A stretch of 64,000 nt of DNA from Smittia aterrima (taxonomy: Eukaryota; Arthropoda; Insecta; Diptera; Chironomidae): positions 23,560,001 through 23,624,000 of the forward strand of contig CP093831.1 in assembly GCA_033063855.1 (NCBI GenBank). The letters run 5' to 3'. Shown here piece after piece: positions 58,184 to 64,000 of the stretch. A model generated the notes under the pieces. The model did no database searches. It saw only the letters and a program-made list of their open reading frames with translations, and was not told where the DNA came from. Position 1 is the stretch's first letter. Every line of letters begins with the position of its first letter. The position numbers and the translations under genes are program-made.

Positions 58184-61100
58184 ATGGAGGATGTCAGAAG
58201 TGAAGTGACGCAAGTTCAGCGAAATCAAAATCAAGCTTACTTAGCGAAAGGTCTCACAGGAATAAATCCAAAGTTTGATCGATCGAGCATCTTCACGATT
58301 GGCGGTAATTCACAAATTGAATTAGTGGCGAGATCGGAAAGTGGTGAAAGCAATGAAGGAGACGATGATGATAGTGACAGTGACATAATCTCGGAGCACA
58401 TTGGTCACATTGGTCCATGGCAATTGTTTTGGGCTGTGATCATGTGTCTCTTCCAGTTTCCAACGACGTTCCACATTTTCTGTTTGGTATTTCAAGTGAG
58501 TGCATTATAAAAGTGAAATTAGCAACCTTGCATTGGCAGTTTATTGTTTCGCCTTAATTCATTGGCTCGAGTTGCTCAAATACTTCAAAGTGAATAATGA
58601 GTTTCATGAGCTGTCGCTTTATCACAACTGAGATAACAATAAAGTTCTCCCTCTCGTTAGTGAAGCTTTTAAAGTCCGTCTTCGTGAGAATATGCGACGA
58701 GAAGACGCTCACAAATAATTAAGATTGTTATCGGATTAAATGAAAGCTCGTGCGCTGCTCAGCGATTTGTAAAATATTTCCTGAATTGCTTTCGATAAGA
58801 AGCAATGTCAATTTCAATGAATGAAGCCTTGCCGCCGAAATATTGAAATCGTATTCGTGTTTAATCTCTCGCGAAATATGAACCAATGCTAAGGTCAAGT
58901 TCAAATCATTTCGGGTGTTGATCGCCTACTTTCTGTTATGAATGCCGCGTTTGTGATTAATGAACACACGAGTGAGCACAAACTCAGTAAATTACTCGTA
59001 AAATTTCAAATAATACGTTCACCCGAAGTTGTCATCAACTAATTGACCATCATTATCTTCTAGACATTTCCAGTAAACTCCGTCGATATTTAAATTCACT
59101 TAATCATATCGCCATTGTCATTAAAGGGAACATGCCGTGAATATTAAATCATAAAATCTTTTATTGCTTTATCGACTTGAAGTTAAAGATGAATTGCGTT
59201 GTTGCAGAGACACGTTGACTGTACTTAGAGCTTTCAATTAAGAAAAGGAAGCTAGCGAATCTAACAAATCACAATTTTTTTTATTCAACACGTCCACGAT
59301 GAAGTTGTCGAGTCATTGACAAGTTATTAAATATTCAAATGATTGCGATCTAATTAAGATTTGATTGAAATGAAGTGATGCAAGTTAGCGCCAGTGTTTC
59401 AGATAAACCACAAAAAACCTAACGAGCACGTTTTATTCTTAAAATGAAATTTATCTCCGTCAAAATTTGTTTAAGAATCTGTCATGACGTCTTTCGCTTA
59501 TCAAAATGCTTTTTCAATAAAAAAACAAATTTGGCTGATGCGACCAAAAAAATATTTTCTTATCTGCAATCTTAATAATTTGTTTGATTTTGCATTTTCA
59601 AGAACGTCAAGATTCTTTTTTTGTTCTTCGAATTATTAGAAAAAAATGTTCTTGCAAAAAAAATATTAAATTCTTTTGGGGACAATTCGGAAGTTAAGTC
59701 GAACTCAATTAAGTTCTTTATAAGTCGATGACATTTCCGATCTCAAATTGTTTTCGTTGTTTCAATGAAGTTCCAGTTTTCTTTCTGACAATTTACGTTA
59801 TTGCGATTTCACAGCCTAGAACTCGATTTTGTTTGGAACAAGCCCTTTTCATTAATCCGACTTTAATCGATGAACTAGATAATTTATTTATTTATTTTAA
59901 GCGTCAAGTCAGTTAGTAGTCTAACGCAACTTTATTGAGATATTTCCTATCAGGAATAAAATTCAAATCGCCACCAAACTTTGAACAGACAAATCGCAAT
60001 TCCGCGTTTTCGAGTAATTCCATTTTTTTATTAATTGCAGTGACTGCTTCGTTGATAAATACGCGCGCGACTTGAGCAATATTAAATGTACGACCTGTTG
60101 CAATCTCGGTCGTAAATTATCGCTTCACAAGCTGTTGCTCTATGCTATCGCTTTCCGAGTATTTTAACGATTTATTTACTTCACTTAGAGATTAAAGATT
60201 CGAATTGGATTCAAAGAGGAAAATGACTTTTATTGGATAAACACCGGAAGCGTGTTCGAAAGCGATGAATCGCTAAAATTCAATTAGTTTGAATAAGAAC
60301 GGAGTCATTGTTGATAAGGAAGCTTAGAAAATTATGTTGAAGGCGAGCACCGCTTGAAATCGGGTTACTGACCATTGAAAGTGAAAAGTGTCGCATGCGA
60401 GGCGTTTAACAGTAAACGTGATCTTGAAAAAGTTTTGCGCGATCGCGAAGGTCAACTAATAATTCCATTTCTCGATTCAAAGCTTGATTGCGGACTAATT
60501 CAGTTGCTTCACAAAGATTTTCTTTATTCGCGAGGAAGTTGAAAGGAAATCTGTTTTGGACAATTCAGAAAATTATTTTTGCTCATTCTGCTCGCACATT
60601 TAAATTGAACAATTGTTGTTGCTCGACGTAACTAACGGTTTATTGCTTAATTGTGCTTCTACAAAACAAGTTGCTGAGTTCAATCGATGATGACATTTGA
60701 TTCTGCAAAAATATTTAACGATCCTGGAATTTTTGATGCGTAAGCGATTAATCGATTGTTTGTCCTTGATTCCTCAATTCTGCGATGAACTAGCGAGTAA
60801 CTTCGCGAGATCTTAATCTCAGCCATCTTTCGATTAATCAAATTTTTCGCTACTTCACTACGATGACAGCAAATGATTAAACATTTGTCCTCTTTAAGTC
60901 TTTCAAATCTCAATCAAGTTTATTTACAAACATTTCTTGTTTTGCGCTAAATACTCTTCGTGTCAACTCAACACTTAATGTTTAATGCAAATTACTCGCA
61001 GACGCGGCAAGCAATTAAGGAAATTCCCCATTGAACTGCATTTCGTATCTCGTGAGCATATGCATCGATGTAGATAACAATGAACGAAAAGTCATTAGTC

Positions 61101-64000
61101 TCTCAAGTCTCGCGCCACATCACGAGAACTCTCATGGGAATTCTATTTTTATTGTTAATCGGCAAAAAACAATCTCTTTTGAATAAACGGTTTGTCATCT
61201 ACTCGATTGTTTTCCTTTTATTTTCAGCGCTCGAATTAATTGTCGTAGAGCTAACGAGATAAAAAGCGAAGTCGGTCAAAGGTATTCGAGGAAATTTAAA
61301 GCTTCCGAAAAATGTTTAAACAAAAAGCTTTTTATTTAAAATCAATTAAAGATTAAATTGCAAACCTTTCGTTTCAATAAATGACGAGAGTTCTAACTAG
61401 TAATCTCAATTAAAACTGTCAAGTAATTCGAAACTGAGATGAACTAATTAAATTAAGTTTAGATGCTTAGTCGATTGAACCGGCAAAGTGTCGTGATTGT
61501 CGGTGAATGAATTCACTTTATTGACGCTTCAATGTCTCACTGATCAGCTGTTTAATGTTGAAATCGCGAATAAATCACTTTTGAAGCGCAAACAGCGCGA
61601 ACGGCACAAACAAATCAAATCGACTCAAAGTGATTTCGACTGACATTGATAAGTTATGGCGAAGGGTTCGCATTTCACTTTTATTCACAATCTTTCCGGG
61701 ACTTGCACATTTCAGATCGTTTTTTATGTCAATCGGCGAGATCAGACTTCACGAATGACCCTCAATCGCGATAACTCTACGAAAGAAATGCGACCTCGAA
61801 CATGAAATAAACAAAGTCATTGTTTGTTTCTTTCCGTTTATCTCGGCACAGACTCAAATTACTATGCAAATTGACTGTTAAAATTAACGAAGATTCAAAT
61901 TTAAGTCATTAACAACATTTTCCATTAATTTCCCAGGCAGCACAGAAAGATTTTTGGTGTGAGCGGCCAGAGCACTTGAAAACGATTTCAATCGAGTTGT
62001 GGCGCAACCTGACACAACCAAACAACCAATGTACAATTCTCAATGCTCCGTACCACGCTCTCGACGCTTTCAACTTGTCGGACTACCTGAGAAACTCGAC
62101 CGTTGAATTGGTCGAGTGCAAATCGTGGGAATTCGATATGAGTTTGATCGGAAAAACAATTGTATCGGAATGGAGCATGGTCTGTGATCGACTTTATCTC
62201 GCCAGTGTCGTCGAGTCATGCTTTCTCGCTGGAGCTGGACTAGGAAGTGTCACCAGCGGATGGATCAGCGATCAGTACGGACGCAAAAATACGCTAATGG
62301 CATTTGCAACGGGTCAGCTAGTCACCGGTGAGTTTCATTAAAATGAATTTCCGCATTTTGATCGTTGAGAACTTGCAATTTCGCAAAAATCAAACGGTTT
62401 TGTAATGCACAAAACCAGTTATTAGGTCCAGAGAGTGTTGGCTTGAAAGAATTCACGCAATGAAATGTGTGAAGTTGTAGTTCAAGGAAAAAGTTCTGCC
62501 TTGAGCTGTTTCCCATTTCGACTTCGTTATCAGCTAATGAAACTATTTATGATCTCATCTTGTTTTACCGACAAACAGTTCTGTTAATAAATGTTGACTC
62601 AATTTAAAAAAAATGTTCTCGTTATTAGCCTACTTAGTTCTGTTGTTCGTTGTTGAACTGATGAAAGCTGTTTCAATAAACGAGAGAAGAAATGGAATTT
62701 GAAATATTGGCTTGACGACAACAACGTCACAGATCACGTTCCAACGGCAACGACAAGCCCTTGAAGCTATCGGACTTAATTTAATTGAGTTATTGATCGT
62801 ACACGTTCATAGTCGGAGAAAAGTTTTTCCGTTTCGTTCGAGCGGAAACTTTTTATTTAAAGGAAGAAAAAAAAGTCTCTCTATCTTTGAAAACTTTTCC
62901 TGGAGCTTTTTGTTGTTGCTGTTGTCAGTGATTTTTATTGATATGCATGCAGGGAGAAAAACTTCTCGTAATCGATAGTGATTGGAAGAGATTGTCGGAC
63001 GAAGGCAGCCCAGCGGAGCTTTTCTTGCCTCGATTACACATTCCACACAAAAGAATTTTTCTTTCTTCCTTTTCTTTTCCTTTCATCATCAAATCTCTTT
63101 GTCCAAAACTATTATCAGGTGGAGCGAGGCCAAAGTTGGATGAGAAGAAGAATGAAAAGTTTATAACTCAATTCAGTGGCGTAATGAAACGGTCAGTTTA
63201 CCGTGAAGTTTACTGCTGCCTTCGAGGGCAAATAGCCTGACTTACTGCACCGATAACTTTCTTACTTCAACTTCAAATGATTCCATCTTCAAGTTCATAG
63301 AGAAAACGAAACTTGAGTGAGAAGATTTTGAAATATTCTTTATCAATTCAAGTCACTCATCTACATTTATTAATCTCTTGAATAAATCTCTTTCCCAGAA
63401 ATCAGAAAACTTCATCTAATGATTTAATTATCCATTGTTTGTTTTCCATCTCAGGCTTTCTGCTTGGGTTCAGTGATTCACTCATGCTGTACATGATTCT
63501 GCGAGTGATAATTGGATTCTGTTCGATGGCTGTTGTGGTTGTGAGCTTCGTGTTGTGCGTTGAACTCGTGAGCGGCAAGTGGCGAACAATTATCGGCATC
63601 TTGAATATTTTTCCTGTTGCCATCGCTTATATCTTGTGCGCTGGAATTTCGTACTACACATACAACTGGCGAACGATGCAATTTGTTATTGCGTCACCGA
63701 CGATATTACTTCTGTGCCTTTGGTTCACCATGCCCGAGTCTCCAAGGTGAATGATTTACACTTAGCAATTAAAACATTGAGTTCAATTTGGATTCTTAGG
63801 TGGTTACTGGCGCGTGGACGAGTTGATGAACTTGCAACGATGCTCGAGAAAGCAAGCTCTTGGAACAGTATTTCTCTCTCGACAAACTTCAAGAAGTCTT
63901 TGAGTGTCCCACAAAGCAGAATCGACCGACGAGTCTCCATTCTCGATCTCGTCCAAAAAGGCTACAAGCGAACAACGTTTTTAATGACCATCGTCTGGTT
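58184..64000 (+). CDS. SLC22-type organic cation transporter-like protein, OCT-2 (runs off the window)
   Basis: Four exons are visible: 58184-58495, 61937-62327, 63455-63746 and 63800 to the edge, about 398 residues in consistent phase. An 80-residue cytoplasmic N-terminus with an acidic run (EGDDDDSDSD) leads into TM1 (LFWAVIMCLFQFPTTF), the outer loop (DFWCERPEHL ... TVELVECKSWEFD), DQYGRKNTL after TM2, and PESPRWLLARGRV after TM6. Exon boundaries at QA|AQKDFWC, G|FLLG and PR|W match OCT-1, so the two are tandem duplicates. The first intron is 3.4 kb. TM7-12 lie outside the window. Substrate unknown. Confidence 0.85.
58496..61936. other. First intron of OCT-2
   Basis: 3.4 kb without a recognisable exon on either strand. 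It is AT-rich and no repeat family stood out. Confidence 0.5.

Noticed and set aside
1..64000. CRISPR arrays, functional tRNA or rRNA genes, viral or bacterial operon features
   Set aside because: None was seen; the spliced genes are eukaryotic and the only tRNA-like signals are in the tandem repeats at 45.1-45.8 kb.

Overview
The window looks like nuclear DNA of a nematoceran fly (Diptera). It is AT-rich, most introns are short with GTRAGT donors, and the genes are insect families: trachealess (trh), divergent ionotropic receptors, secreted leucine-rich-repeat (LRR) proteins and SLC22 transporters. The placement rests on gene content; a midge (chironomid-like) is my guess, not shown. All exon models were spliced by eye and checked for reading-frame phase.

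Layout: 1-952 (-) is the 5' part of an F-box/LRR gene. 3767-24384 (-) is a complete trachealess gene, trh-A. 32684-44583 (+) is a second complete gene, trh-B. They stand head to head. Each has a distal promoter with three private coding exons (A: 24245-24384, 21712-21744, 21594-21635; B: 32684-32823, 34109-34144, 35199-35246) and a proximal promoter with one private coding exon (A: 9450-9601; B: 38517-38704). All of these splice in the same phase into one bHLH exon, followed by PAS-A, PAS-B and a long C-terminal region.

Three LRR genes (12150-21353, -) lie inside a trh-A intron on the same strand. The middle one is broken by a 1,630-bp Helitron-like element (16661-18290). Two tandem ionotropic receptor genes (26041-30370, -) occupy the space between the distal promoters of the two trh genes. 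Downstream of trh-B are tandem tRNA-like repeats (45109-45800), a long hairpin (45935-46001) and two SLC22 organic cation transporter-like genes on + (46965-55326, and 58184 to the window end).

The central result is an inverted duplication of trachealess that kept both promoters, all alternative N-terminal exons and short noncoding elements upstream of the proximal promoters. One of those elements has a third copy at 2410-2462, with no trh exon recognised beside it. The paralogues differ in an 18-residue exon present only in trh-B, in the length and end of the C-terminal region, and in nested genes found only in trh-A.
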